From Parabacteroides sp900760525 (lineage in GTDB: Bacteria; Bacteroidota; Bacteroidia; Bacteroidales; Tannerellaceae), in assembly GCF_049860805.1 (NCBI RefSeq), contig NZ_CP187555.1:4402001-4466000 (forward strand): a stretch of 64,000 bases of DNA. Reading direction: 5' to 3'. Shown in pieces: positions 26,362 to 34,596 of the stretch. The notes beneath the pieces are model-generated. The model saw only the letters and a program-made list of their open reading frames with translations, did not search any database and was not told where the DNA came from. The number at the start of each line of letters is the position of its first letter. The stretch's first letter is position 1. The translations under genes were made by a program, and so were the position numbers.

Positions 26362-26811
26362 ATGGAAAAGCATTTATTTGTAAAGATATATGGAGAGGCG
26401 GCGCGGATGGCGGGGGAATTATTCGGGATGAATCCGGTGGTGATACTGGCGCAGGGGGCGATCGAGTCCGGATGGGGTGAGAGCGTGTTGGCGGTGAAGT
26501 ACCATAATCTCTTCGGGATTACGGGCTATGGGGTGGAGAATGCTTACTGGCATGGCGGGAAAACGGATCTGGGGAAGGGGGGATTGTTATTCCGCCGGTA
26601 TGACACTCCGGAGCATAGTTTTATGGATTTTGCCCGGCTGATATCTTCTGCCTACCCCCAGGCTGCGGCAGTCAGTTTCTATCCGGAGGCGTATGCACAA
26701 GAGATTGCCTACAGCCGGTATATCAGTGAAGTGAACGGGGACAACAGGGCTGCGTATTGCCGGATGTTAAGGATGATTGCAGTCGATATCCGGAGGATGG
26801 CATCATTTTAA
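26362..26811 (+). CDS. glucosaminidase-type peptidoglycan hydrolase
   Basis: 149 residues from MEKHLFVKIYGEAARMAG. The segment VILAQGAIESGWGES holds the catalytic Glu of the GH73/lysozyme-like fold, followed by HNLFGITGYG and YDTPEHSFMDFARLI, typical of the N-acetylglucosaminidase (FlgJ-like) family. There is no signal peptide, so export would need a holin-like partner or lysis, as for phage endolysins. Related cassettes usually carry an N-acetylmuramoyl-L-alanine amidase at this place. The micropeptide gene follows 25 bases later. Confidence 0.82.
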   Translation: MEKHLFVKIYGEAARMAGELFGMNPVVILAQGAIESGWGESVLAVKYHNLFGITGYGVENAYWHGGKTDLGKGGLLFRRYDTPEHSFMDFARLISSAYPQAAAVSFYPEAYAQEIAYSRYISEVNGDNRAAYCRMLRMIAVDIRRMASF

Positions 26812-26836
26812 TCATTGTTTAATCCAAATAAAAAGA

Positions 26837-26914
26837 ATGTGTATGAGTAAAGTAAGGTCGATTTTAGAGTTTGTGAAGTCGTTGATTGAGTTTTTGTTAG
26901 GGATCAGGAAATAG
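26837..26914 (+). CDS. 25-aa micropeptide, smalltalk-like by position
   Basis: ATG at 26837 (or ATG at 26843) to TAG at 26912-26914. The peptide reads MSKVRSILEFVKSLIEFLLG followed by IRK: an amphipathic or membrane helix with basic ends. In Bacteroides a tiny gene called smalltalk occupies the same place beside the HU-like and amidase genes. A holin- or toxin-like role is an inference from size, position and the absence of a signal peptide on the hydrolase. Confidence 0.6.
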   Translation: MCMSKVRSILEFVKSLIEFLLGIRK

Positions 26915-26972
26915 TTGAAAGGTGAAAGGTGAAAGCTGTGGCAAGCAGTATTTAACTTTCACCTTTCACTTT
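26914..26972. terminator. heptad-repeat hairpin between convergent genes
   Basis: GTTGAAAGGTGAAAGGTGAAAG (26915-26936 approximately) faces TTTCACCTTTCAC-like units at about 26955-26972. Third member of the AAAGTTG hairpin family. It probably ends both the micropeptide transcript and the guanylyltransferase transcript. Confidence 0.6.
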
Positions 26973-26977
26973 TTATC

Positions 26978-28057
26978 TCAATTAAATTCTTTGCCGTATT
27001 TCATCTGGGCATCGGCAACGAATTGTTTGATGCGCTGTTCGTCCTCTTTCTTACAGATCAGGAGGACGTTGCCGGATTCGGCCACGATGCAATCATTGAT
27101 ACCCTGTATGACGGCGAGGCGTTTCGGATTGTCGAGAGCAACGATATTACCACTGCTTTCATACATCATCGCTTCGCTTTTCAGGAGCGCATTGTTCTGT
27201 TCGTCTTTCTTTGCCAGGTCAAACAGTGATCCCCATGTACCGAGGTCAGCCCAACCGAAGTCAACACACAGCATATATACGTTGTCCGCTTTTTCCATGA
27301 TACCGTAGTCGATGGAGATATTCAGGCAGTAGGGGAAGTTTTCGGAGATAAAATCGCGTTCTTCCGCTGTGTTGAATTTATCTTTACCCAAATCGAAACG
27401 GAGGGAAATGTCCGGGAGGAATTTGGAGAATGCTTCCAAGATGGCGTTGACGTTCCAGACGAAAAGTCCGGAGTTCCAGAAAAACTCGCCGCTTTCCATG
27501 AATACTTTGGCCAGTTCCAGATCGGGTTTTTCAGTAAAAGTCTTCACCTTCGTGAATTCGCCCAGCATGATATCGCTGCTTTGGATATATCCGTAGCCCG
27601 TTTCGGGACGGCTCGGTTTGATACCTAAGGTAACCAGTGCATTGTTGTCTTTTACGAAGTCGAGACCCTTCTGCACATCTTTCAGGAATACGTCTTCTTT
27701 CAGAATCAGATGGTCGGAAGGAGCCACAACAATATTTGCATTCGGGTTGCAAGCCTTGATATGATATGCCGCATAAGCGATGCAAGGAGCTGTATTACGG
27801 CGTGCCGGTTCCAACAGAATCTGCGATTCTTCCAACTCTGGCAGTTGCTCTTTTACAAGTGAAGCGTATTGCTCATTTGTTACGATATAGATATTTTCGA
27901 TCGGAATAATCTTGGAGAAACGATCGAATGTCATCTGTAGCAGCGACCGGCCTGTGCCGAAAAAGTCAAGAAACTGTTTAGGGTAACTTTCTCTGCTGAA
28001 AGGCCAGAAACGGCTTCCAATCCCGCCGCCCATGATAACGCAATAATTATCTTTCAT
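26978..28057 (-). CDS. manC: mannose-1-phosphate guanylyltransferase
   Basis: 359 residues. Makes GDP-mannose from mannose-1-phosphate and GTP, a precursor of capsule, glycoprotein and fucose-containing glycans. The nucleotidyltransferase signature GGGIGSRFWPFSRESYPKQ is at the N-terminus, then VAPSDHLI near 115 and FTEKPDLELA near 175. It lacks the extra isomerase domain of bifunctional ManC/AlgA. A -7 box TAACTTTG reads at 28098-28091. Confidence 0.92.
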   Translation of the reverse strand: MKDNYCVIMGGGIGSRFWPFSRESYPKQFLDFFGTGRSLLQMTFDRFSKIIPIENIYIVTNEQYASLVKEQLPELEESQILLEPARRNTAPCIAYAAYHIKACNPNANIVVAPSDHLILKEDVFLKDVQKGLDFVKDNNALVTLGIKPSRPETGYGYIQSSDIMLGEFTKVKTFTEKPDLELAKVFMESGEFFWNSGLFVWNVNAILEAFSKFLPDISLRFDLGKDKFNTAEERDFISENFPYCLNISIDYGIMEKADNVYMLCVDFGWADLGTWGSLFDLAKKDEQNNALLKSEAMMYESSGNIVALDNPKRLAVIQGINDCIVAESGNVLLICKKEDEQRIKQFVADAQMKYGKEFN

Positions 28058-28170
28058 GATGATCCAGGTTGTTTTTTAGTTATACTCTTACAAAGTTAAC
28101 GAAATATTCCGGGATTTCGTCTATCCATAAATCCTAAGAAGATATAAAATGAAAAAAAAGAGCGAAACGC

Positions 28171-28200
28171 TTGCAGGTTTAAAAATAATGCTTACCTTTG
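28171..28200 (+). promoter_or_regulatory. promoter of tRNA-Leu
   Basis: TTG (28171-28173), 19 bases, TACCTTTG (28193-28200). The tRNA begins 22 bases later. Confidence 0.8.
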
Positions 28201-28221
28201 CAACGCATTTCAGAAATAAAT

Positions 28222-28305
28222 GCCCAGATGGCGGAATTGGTAGACGCGCTGGTCTCAAACACCAGTGGATTCACTTCCATGCCGGTTCGATCCCGGCTCT
28301 GGGTA
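28222..28305 (+). tRNA. tRNA-Leu (CAA)
   Basis: 84 bases of class II type. Acceptor GCCCAGA pairs with TCTGGGT. The anticodon stem is CTGGT/ACCAG with loop CTCAAAC, giving anticodon CAA. A long variable arm TGGATTCACTTCCA and a TTCGATC T-loop are present. CCA is not encoded. The last bases are the integration site of the element that follows. Confidence 0.95.
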
Positions 28306-28306
28306 C
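28293..28306. other. attL, left direct repeat of the integrated element
   Basis: CCGGCTCTGGGTAC, inside the 3' end of the tRNA, recurs exactly at 41163-41176. Confidence 0.85.
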
Positions 28307-28310
28307 GAAA

Positions 28311-28345
28311 AACCCCTGATAATCACTTGATTATCAGGGGTTTTT
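28311..28345 (+). terminator. terminator of tRNA-Leu supplied by the element
   Basis: AACCCCTGATAATC pairs with GATTATCAGGGGTT around ACTT, then a T-rich tail. It lies just inside the element, so it replaces the tRNA's own terminator, which now sits at 41184-41219. Confidence 0.85.
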
Positions 28346-28358
28346 GTTTTTATAGGGC

Positions 28359-28382
28359 GTACTAAATGTGTACTGAATGACG
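28359..28382. other. integrase arm-type site, left
   Basis: GTACTAAATGTGTACTGAAT followed by GACG. The right end has the same 24 bases with two changes at 41033-41056, in the same orientation. Another GTGTACTTTT lies at about 28397. The remaining stretch up to 28541 shows nothing else. Confidence 0.6.
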
Positions 28383-28541
28383 AATACAAAGAAAAGGTGT
28401 ACTTTTATAATTTTTCTCCCTGTATCTTTATAATTTCTTAACTCTTATCCTGTCTTTTCTTCCTTATTATTGCCGATGTTTTCGGGAAAAGTGAGATTCT
28501 TACCTTATATTTGTAGTAAGAACGTTTAAAGGCACACGATT

Positions 28542-29450
28542 ATGGAAAATCATATAGAAACCAATTTCAGAGAAATACAGAAGATATTAGATAGTTGTAT
28601 AGCTCATGACTATAAAACTAAAGTAGATGCACTCTTTTTAAAACGTGAGTATTTGACGCAAGCCCAGCTAAAGGACTATTTGCGCCAAGAAATTTTTCGT
28701 GTGACTGAAAATATTGTAGCCATCCAACAAAAATACCGTGTCGTGCGTAACATTGTATTGGATATGGATATTCCCGATTTTTTGTGGGAAAGCGGTTATT
28801 TTGAGGACTTGAATTCTGATGAAAGAAAAAAGTATATCGGTTTCCGCTGCTCTGATTTTGATATGGACGCATATTTGCACGAACCGTCCTGCTATGATGG
28901 GCGGCTTCCTTATTTGTCCATCATCGTTAACCTTGTCGTTCTTTCCAAGTATTTGCGCCATCTGCAAGAACAGGAAAGTAATTACTATACAGATGTAGTT
29001 ACCATCCAAGAGCAATCCTTACCAAAAGAGAAAGAGGAAAGTGTAGTTACTAATCCAACCAAGATTGTGGGCAAAAGCAATCCTTTCAAGTCCACGTTGA
29101 AAGCCAATGAAATCAAACTTCTGACTGAATGTGTGAACGAAGCGAATATGTTTACTACTACCGTCAGTGCCAAAATACTTACCGATTTTTTCAACTGCAA
29201 ACTGAATGGGGTATTGAAAGTTAATAATACCCGTCTGTTAGCCTATCTTATGATGCAATTGAGTTGCTATAATTATATTGTTTATGAATGGCAGTCTGTC
29301 ATAGCAAACAACAAACTGATATTGAAGAAGATAAAAGGAGAACCGCTTACACGTACTGACCTGTCGAGTGCGACAGACCAAGCAAAAAATATCTATCCGA
29401 AAGGATATGAAATCATAGACAAATACATCAAACAACTGAAAAAAGGTTGA
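28542..29450 (+). CDS. hypothetical protein of the mobilizable element
   Basis: 302 residues, Lys/Asn/Tyr-rich, with no signal peptide and no membrane segment. I do not recognise a domain. The C-terminal 100 residues (SNPFKSTLKANEIKLLTECV onward) could be a helical DNA-binding region, but that is only an impression. Proteins of this size at the left end of Bacteroidales mobilizable elements precede the excisionase-like gene, as here. Confidence 0.7.
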   Translation: MENHIETNFREIQKILDSCIAHDYKTKVDALFLKREYLTQAQLKDYLRQEIFRVTENIVAIQQKYRVVRNIVLDMDIPDFLWESGYFEDLNSDERKKYIGFRCSDFDMDAYLHEPSCYDGRLPYLSIIVNLVVLSKYLRHLQEQESNYYTDVVTIQEQSLPKEKEESVVTNPTKIVGKSNPFKSTLKANEIKLLTECVNEANMFTTTVSAKILTDFFNCKLNGVLKVNNTRLLAYLMMQLSCYNYIVYEWQSVIANNKLILKKIKGEPLTRTDLSSATDQAKNIYPKGYEIIDKYIKQLKKG

Positions 29451-29502
29451 GCATAGATTGAACGCTCAAACAAAGGTCAATTAGACTTCATTTTCAAGCT
29501 CT

Positions 29503-29534
29503 TAACTTTGCCCTCGTTAACAAAAAAACGAGGG
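29503..29534 (+). promoter_or_regulatory. -7 box and leader hairpin before the HTH gene
   Basis: TAACTTTG (29503-29510) is followed at once by CCCTCGTT (29511-29518) pairing with AACGAGGG (29527-29534). No clear -33 box. The hairpin would lie at or after the transcript start. Confidence 0.45.
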
Positions 29535-29574
29535 TGCGCACCTTCATATTGTTTCACCTAAATTCCTAAACAAT

Positions 29575-29862
29575 ATGGAAAGAGATTTAGAGTTAAGAGT
29601 TTCCGAACTCGAAAAGATGTTGTTCCTTTCAAAGAACGTGCTTAGCTTCGATGAAGCGAGCAAGTTCTTGAACCTTTCTAAAAGTTATTTGTACAAGTTG
29701 ACTTCGGGTAACTTGATACCCCATTACAAGCCGCAGGGCAAAATGCTTTATTTTGAGAAAGCGGAGTTGGAAGCATGGTTACGTCAGAATCCGGTCAAGA
29801 CGCAGGCGCAGATAGAGCAGGAAGCGCAGAAGTATATCCTTAACCGTCCTCTAAAGAAATAA
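29575..29862 (+). CDS. helix-turn-helix excisionase-like protein
   Basis: 95 residues. The region LSFDEASKFLNLSKSYLYKL near 24-43 and IPHYKPQGKMLYFEKAELEAWL near 50-71 are a winged MerR-like HTH_17 (Xis-type) domain. Such proteins direct excision of Bacteroides mobilizable elements. The ATPase gene starts 5 bases after its stop. Confidence 0.85.
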   Translation: MERDLELRVSELEKMLFLSKNVLSFDEASKFLNLSKSYLYKLTSGNLIPHYKPQGKMLYFEKAELEAWLRQNPVKTQAQIEQEAQKYILNRPLKK

Positions 29863-29867
29863 CGGCT

Positions 29868-30941
29868 ATGGAAAATAGAAAAGCGACAGAAGCCGGGCAG
29901 GACATCACCATGCAGAAAGAGGATTTCGCAGCCCTTTGGAAAACCATTCATCTAAAGGTGACGGACACTTACGAAGTGCCACCCGAAATACTCTGGGTGA
30001 ACGGCTCTACCATTGGCACGTTGGGTAATTTCAGTGCATCCACGGGTAAAGCCAAGAGCAAAAAGACATTCAACATTTCCGCTATCGTTGCGGCAGCGTT
30101 GAAGAATGACGAGGTATTGAAGTATTCGGCATACCTGCCACCGAACAAACGGAAAATCCTCTATGTAGATACCGAGCAGAGCAAATACCATTGCCACAAG
30201 GTCATGGAGCGTATTTTGCGGCTTGCCGGACTGCCTACCGACAAGGACAGGGACGATTTTGTTTTCATCGTGCTAAGGGAGCAGACACCCGATAAGCGGA
30301 AACAGATTATCGGTTATATGCTTGAAAATATGCCCGATGTGGGGTTGCTCATCATTGACGGAATCCGTGACTTGATGTATGACATCAACAGCCCCAGCGA
30401 ATCGACTGACCTAATCAACCTCTTGATGCGCTGGTCAAGCGGATATAACCTGCATATCCATACCGTACTGCATTTGAACAAGGGGGATGACAACACAAGG
30501 GGGCATATCGGTACGGAACTGAACAATAAGGCTGAAACCGTCCTGCAAATTACCAAAAGTACGCAGGACGGCAACATAAGCGAGGTAAAGGCGATGCACA
30601 TACGTGACCGGGAGTTTGACCCGTTCGCATTCCGTATCAACGACAGCGCATTGCCCGAAGCCGTGGACGGTTATGTATTCAAGCAGCCCAGCCAAGACAG
30701 GGGCTTTCCACTGGCAGAACTGACGGAGCAACAGCACAGGACAGCTTTGGAAAACGGTTTTGGCAAACAGGTCATATATGGTTACGAGAATGTCCTAAAG
30801 ACCTTGAAACAGGGTTATGCAAGTATCGGCTACAAGCGTGGACGCAATATCCATGTGGATTTGAACAAGTTCCTTGTGAACAAGCGCATGATTGTGAAAG
30901 AGGGCAAGGGCTACCGCTATAATCCCGATTTCCATTATTAA
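29868..30941 (+). CDS. RepA-like AAA ATPase / helicase
   Basis: 357 residues. A P-loop of the RecA/RepA hexameric helicase type lies near 53-60 (STGKAKSKKT). YVDTEQSKYHC follows near 105 and LLIIDGIRDLM near 160 is the Walker B. Together with the downstream primase it forms the replication pair typical of NBU-type elements. It probably lets the excised circle replicate. Confidence 0.85.
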   Translation: MENRKATEAGQDITMQKEDFAALWKTIHLKVTDTYEVPPEILWVNGSTIGTLGNFSASTGKAKSKKTFNISAIVAAALKNDEVLKYSAYLPPNKRKILYVDTEQSKYHCHKVMERILRLAGLPTDKDRDDFVFIVLREQTPDKRKQIIGYMLENMPDVGLLIIDGIRDLMYDINSPSESTDLINLLMRWSSGYNLHIHTVLHLNKGDDNTRGHIGTELNNKAETVLQITKSTQDGNISEVKAMHIRDREFDPFAFRINDSALPEAVDGYVFKQPSQDRGFPLAELTEQQHRTALENGFGKQVIYGYENVLKTLKQGYASIGYKRGRNIHVDLNKFLVNKRMIVKEGKGYRYNPDFHY

Positions 30942-30952
30942 AAGTCAGTTTG

Positions 30953-31053
30953 GTTTAGTCCGGGTGTATATATAAGAGGAACGGACTTACTATTTCCCTG
31001 TATCGGAACAGGCAGGTTTAGTATGGTACGGGTATATATATAACGGACTAAAC
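30953..31053. repeat. candidate replication origin: repeats between RepA-like and primase genes
   Basis: GTTTAGTCCG (30953-30962) faces CGGACTAAAC (31044-31053). Between them the pattern GGTTTAGT, then CGGGT, TATATATAA and CGGACT occurs twice. The 163-base gap is AT-rich and has no gene. Iteron-like repeats next to a RepA-type ATPase suggest an origin; inference. Confidence 0.5.
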
Positions 31054-31104
31054 AGGACTGGCGCACTTTTCAACTATTTTTTAATCCCCAAAAAAGAAAA
31101 TGTT

Positions 31105-32070
31105 ATGAACATCGAAGATGTGAAACAAATACCCATCGTAGACTATCTGCATAGTTTAGGTTACTCTCCTGTCAAGCAGCAGGGTAACGGCTTATGGTAC
31201 AAATCACCGTTAAGGGAGGAACACGAACCGTCTTTCAAGGTGAACACTGACCGCAACCTTTGGTATGACTTTGGCGCAGGCAAGGGCGGCAACATCATCG
31301 CACTGGCAAAGGAACTCTATTGCTCCGACAGCCTGCCATACCTGTTAAACCGGATAGCGGAACAGACACCGCACGTCCGCCCGGTCAGTTTTTCTTTTCC
31401 CCAGCGTAGGACAGAACCGAGTTTCCAACATTTGGAAGTCCGTGACTTGACCCATCCGGCATTGCTCCGTTACTTGCAGGGACGGGGTATCAATATCGAA
31501 CTGGCAAAAAGAGAATGTAAGGAACTCCATTTTACCAATAACGGCAGACCGTTCTTTGCTATCGGTTTCCCGAACATAGCAGGAGGTTACGAGGTTCGCA
31601 ATTCCTTTTTCAAAGGCTGCATCGCCCCGAAAGACATCACCCATATACGGCAGCAGGGAGAGTCGAGAGAGAAGTGTTTGGTATTCGAGGGTTTTATGGA
31701 CTATCTTTCTTTCCTCACGCTCCGGATGAAGAACTGCCCGACCATGCCCGACCTTGACAGGCAGGATTATGTCATACTCAACTCTACTGTCAATGTGCCG
31801 AAAGCTATTGACGTGCTGTACCCGTATGAACGCATCCACTGTATGCTTGACAATGACAAGGCAGGATATGAAGCGACACGGGCTATCGAATTGGAATACT
31901 CCTACCGTGTGCGTGACTTCTCGGGCAATTACAGGGGGTATTCGGACTTAAACGATTACCTGTGCGGCAGGAAGCAGGAACAGAAGAACAGCACCAGCCA
32001 AGCGCAGGAGATAAAGCAGGAAACCGGACAACGTGCCGCCCCAAGACAGAAAAGGGGCAGGGGCATTTAG
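31105..32070 (+). CDS. primase with DnaG-like N-terminus and Toprim domain
   Basis: 321 residues. The N-terminal 85 residues resemble the CHC2 zinc-binding fold of DnaG but lack its Cys/His ligands (YKSPLREEHEPSFKVN, WYDFGAGKGGNIIALA). The Toprim region has VFEGFMDYLSFL near 195 (Glu) and HCMLDNDKAGYEA near 246 (Asp-x-Asp). It makes primers for element replication. A charged tail of about 40 residues ends the protein. Confidence 0.87.
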   Translation: MNIEDVKQIPIVDYLHSLGYSPVKQQGNGLWYKSPLREEHEPSFKVNTDRNLWYDFGAGKGGNIIALAKELYCSDSLPYLLNRIAEQTPHVRPVSFSFPQRRTEPSFQHLEVRDLTHPALLRYLQGRGINIELAKRECKELHFTNNGRPFFAIGFPNIAGGYEVRNSFFKGCIAPKDITHIRQQGESREKCLVFEGFMDYLSFLTLRMKNCPTMPDLDRQDYVILNSTVNVPKAIDVLYPYERIHCMLDNDKAGYEATRAIELEYSYRVRDFSGNYRGYSDLNDYLCGRKQEQKNSTSQAQEIKQETGQRAAPRQKRGRGI

Positions 32071-32109
32071 TCCGGCAGGATTACCAGCGACAGGCGGTTT
32101 AATTTGGAG

Positions 32110-32162
32110 AGCAAGGTTATGTTTCGGTAAACCGAAACTACCTTGCTTTGCTTGACAGCAAA
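32110..32162. other. candidate oriT hairpins upstream of mobC
   Basis: AGCAAGGT (32110-32117) pairs with ACCTTGCT (32140-32147), with an inner TTTCGGT (32122-32128) and ACCGAAA (32131-32137). A second small hairpin TTTGCT/AGCAAA follows at about 32147-32162. Position next to mobC and the relaxase gene is typical of a transfer origin. Confidence 0.6.
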
Positions 32163-32217
32163 GAAAATTTCTCCCGTTGGTCGCAATTTTTAAGATACTA
32201 TTTAAATGTAAAAACCT

Positions 32218-32601
32218 ATGACGAATATAAAGGATAAGCCGGGGGGACGTCCGGCAAAGAAACGGATAGAGAAGCAGCAACGGGTAGTCAGCACGAAGCT
32301 GACCGAGTTGCAGTATTATGCCATCAGGAAGCGAGCCGGGGAAGCCGGGTTGCGTGTCAGTGAGTATGTCCGGCAGGCGGTTGTTTCGGCAGAGGTCATA
32401 CCCCGGCTGAATAGGCAGGATGCGGACACCATCCGCAAGCTGGCAGGGGAAGCCAACAACATCAACCAGCTGGCGCACCGAGCGAATGCCGGAGGTTTCG
32501 CACTGGTGGCGGTGGAACTGGTGAAACTCAAAAACAGGATTGTCGAAATTATAAATCAGTTGTCGGATGATTGGAAAAATAAAAAAGGGAAGCGGGTTTA
32601 A
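32218..32601 (+). CDS. mobC: MobC-type relaxosome accessory protein
   Basis: 127 residues. The N-terminus is basic (GGRPAKKRIEKQQRVVSTKL), followed by a ribbon-helix-helix-like region (LRVSEYVRQAV) and EANNINQLAHRAN, typical of plasmid MobC proteins. It opens oriT for the relaxase. The relaxase gene overlaps its last 35 bases. Confidence 0.88.
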   Translation: MTNIKDKPGGRPAKKRIEKQQRVVSTKLTELQYYAIRKRAGEAGLRVSEYVRQAVVSAEVIPRLNRQDADTIRKLAGEANNINQLAHRANAGGFALVAVELVKLKNRIVEIINQLSDDWKNKKGKRV

Positions 32602-33487
32602 GGGCTGTGTGAACTATGTGCTTGGTAAGGAGCAGGCGGTTTTGCTTCATGCGGACGGGGTTCTGACTGAAAGCCGGGGCGATATAATCCGCAGCTTCTG
32701 TATGCAGACCGGGATGAATCCCGATTTGAAGAAGCCTGTCGGACATATTGCGTTAAGTTATTCGGCAGTGGATGCACCCAAATTGACAGACGAGAAGATG
32801 GTACAGCTTGCGCAGGAGTATATGCGTGAAATGAAAATCACCGATACGCAGTATATCATCGTGCGCCATCAAGACCGGGAACACCCACATGTGCATATCG
32901 TGTTCAACCGCATAGACAACAACGGCAAGACCATTTCGGACAGGAACGATATGTACCGTAACGAGCAGGTATGCAAGAAGCTGAAAACCAAACACGGGCT
33001 TTATTTTGCTGGTGGAAAAGAACAGGTAAAGCAGCACCGCTTGAAAGAGCCGGACAAGTCGAAATACGAGATTTACACGGCTGTAAAGAACGAAATCGGG
33101 AAGTCCAAGAACTGGCGGCAGTTACAGGAGCGGTTAGCGGAAAAGGGTATTACTGTCCGGTTCAAGTACAAAGGGCAGACAAGCGAGATACAAGGTGTTT
33201 CCTTTTCCAAAGGCGAATACACGTTCAAGGGTTCGGAGATAGACCGCAATTTTAGTTTCTCCAAACTGGATAAATGTTTCGGGGATGCAGGACTGAATAC
33301 GGTCGGAAATCAACGGCAGACAGCTTTTACACCCGTTCGGGAGCCATTGCCGACACAGGGAAAGACTGACAGTCCGTTGATAACTGGCTCACTCGGTCTG
33401 TTCACCGCTTCATCGCCCCCTGCGGATGAAGAACCCAACTTGAATTTAAGAAAGAAGAAGAAAAAGAAAAAACAACTTAATTTGTAA
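32567..33487 (+). CDS. relaxase / mobilization nuclease
   Basis: 306 residues, start MIGKIKKGSGFKGCVNYVLG. Motif III is HQDREHPHVHIVFNRID near 103-119: the HxH pair binds the metal and the preceding His-x-Asp completes the site. It nicks oriT and carries the DNA into the recipient using a conjugative machine from another element. The C-terminus is a Lys-rich run (about 296-303). It fits the relaxases of NBU-like Bacteroides mobilizable elements. Confidence 0.9.
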   Translation: MIGKIKKGSGFKGCVNYVLGKEQAVLLHADGVLTESRGDIIRSFCMQTGMNPDLKKPVGHIALSYSAVDAPKLTDEKMVQLAQEYMREMKITDTQYIIVRHQDREHPHVHIVFNRIDNNGKTISDRNDMYRNEQVCKKLKTKHGLYFAGGKEQVKQHRLKEPDKSKYEIYTAVKNEIGKSKNWRQLQERLAEKGITVRFKYKGQTSEIQGVSFSKGEYTFKGSEIDRNFSFSKLDKCFGDAGLNTVGNQRQTAFTPVREPLPTQGKTDSPLITGSLGLFTASSPPADEEPNLNLRKKKKKKKQLNL

Positions 33488-33491
33488 ACAC

Positions 33492-34211
33492 ATGGAGAAA
33501 AATTTGATTTTAGAGGGGCTTCTCTCAATGGTTACAGAACTGAAAGAGAAGCAGGAAGCACAGGTAACGCCAGCCAGTCGGGAGGAAACTCTTGAAAGGC
33601 TGAACGCAATCGAACAGGTATTGTCGGAATTGCACAGCAACCCGGCTATTCCCGAAAAAGATTTGCAGGCTATTCAAAGCCAGCTTGACGAGATACGGAA
33701 CGGGATGCAAAGTCAGCAGAAACATATCGAAGACACCAAGAAAATAGTATTGGAAACCTACCGTTGTTTCAAGGTAATGCTTGATACTTTGGGCTCTTGC
33801 AAGACGGATAAAGAGGAAGCTGCGCCCTTACCGCTCTATCAACGGATTTACAACAAGGTCGCTTCTTGGATTCGTCCGGGATTGTTCCTTTTTTCGGCAG
33901 TGCTGGTTATCTGTTCCGTTTCCATATTCTTGAATATCCGTTTGGCTGAACGTATGCAGCAGTTACAGGACAACGATATGAAATACCGCTATTTGCTGAT
34001 GCAAGGACAGGCAGACGGGGAAACTTTTGATATACTGGAAAACAAGTTCAAGTGGCAACGGGATAACGGCTTTATCCGAAGTCTGACCGATTCAGTGATG
34101 GATTTTGAATACCGCATCCAAAAGCAGGCGGAAGCACTGGAACGTGCAAGGCTGTTGAACGAGCAAGCCGAACAGCTAAAGAAAGAAGCTGATAAGCTGG
34201 GTAAGCCATAA
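33492..34211 (+). CDS. membrane-anchored coiled-coil protein downstream of the relaxase
   Basis: 239 residues. Coiled-coil heptads run over about 10-85, one membrane span lies near 125-145 (LFLFSAVLVICSVSIFLNI), and a second coiled coil over about 195-238. It starts 4 bases after the relaxase stop and so belongs to the mobilization operon. Its role is unknown; it may tie the relaxosome to the membrane. Confidence 0.75.
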   Translation: MEKNLILEGLLSMVTELKEKQEAQVTPASREETLERLNAIEQVLSELHSNPAIPEKDLQAIQSQLDEIRNGMQSQQKHIEDTKKIVLETYRCFKVMLDTLGSCKTDKEEAAPLPLYQRIYNKVASWIRPGLFLFSAVLVICSVSIFLNIRLAERMQQLQDNDMKYRYLLMQGQADGETFDILENKFKWQRDNGFIRSLTDSVMDFEYRIQKQAEALERARLLNEQAEQLKKEADKLGKP

Positions 34212-34263
34212 ACGGGGAAAGCCGGGATGGATGAAGCACATTCACCGTTCCGGCTTTTCAGAT

Positions 34264-34596
34264 TCACTTCTTTTTCTTCGTACAGTGTTCTTTCTCGAAC
34301 TGGCGTAGCGTGGTGACGCTGAACCTTTCCTTGATGAACTCCCGGACATCGGAAGCCTTGTAATACACTTTTCCGCTGATAGTGAAGTATGGCAACGCAC
34401 CGATAGCCCGGTAGCGTTGCAGGGTTTTGATGCTTACTTTGAACAGCAGGCACAAGTCTTGATTATCCAATAGGTTATCATCTTCGGGCAGTACCCTGTC
34501 TGCATTGCGTAGTACCCGTACATCTTTGCAGAGTTCTTCCAGTTTGGCATACAGCTTCTGCATCCATCCACCAAATTCGTCATTGTCTATATACAT
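34264..34596 (-). CDS. helix-turn-helix protein
   Basis: 110 residues from MYIDNDEFGGWMQKL; a start 9 codons upstream (34623) is also possible. LLDNQDLCLLFKVSIKTLQR and the winged part IGALPYFTISGKVYYKASDV form an HTH_17 domain common in Bacteroidales mobile elements. It is convergent with the mobilization operon and may be a second excision factor or a regulator. Confidence 0.82.
   Translation of the reverse strand: MYIDNDEFGGWMQKLYAKLEELCKDVRVLRNADRVLPEDDNLLDNQDLCLLFKVSIKTLQRYRAIGALPYFTISGKVYYKASDVREFIKERFSVTTLRQFEKEHCTKKKK

Noticed and set aside
28542..29450. Second rteC copy
   Set aside because: Size is near, but I could not find the RteC text seen in 34727-35221; left as hypothetical.
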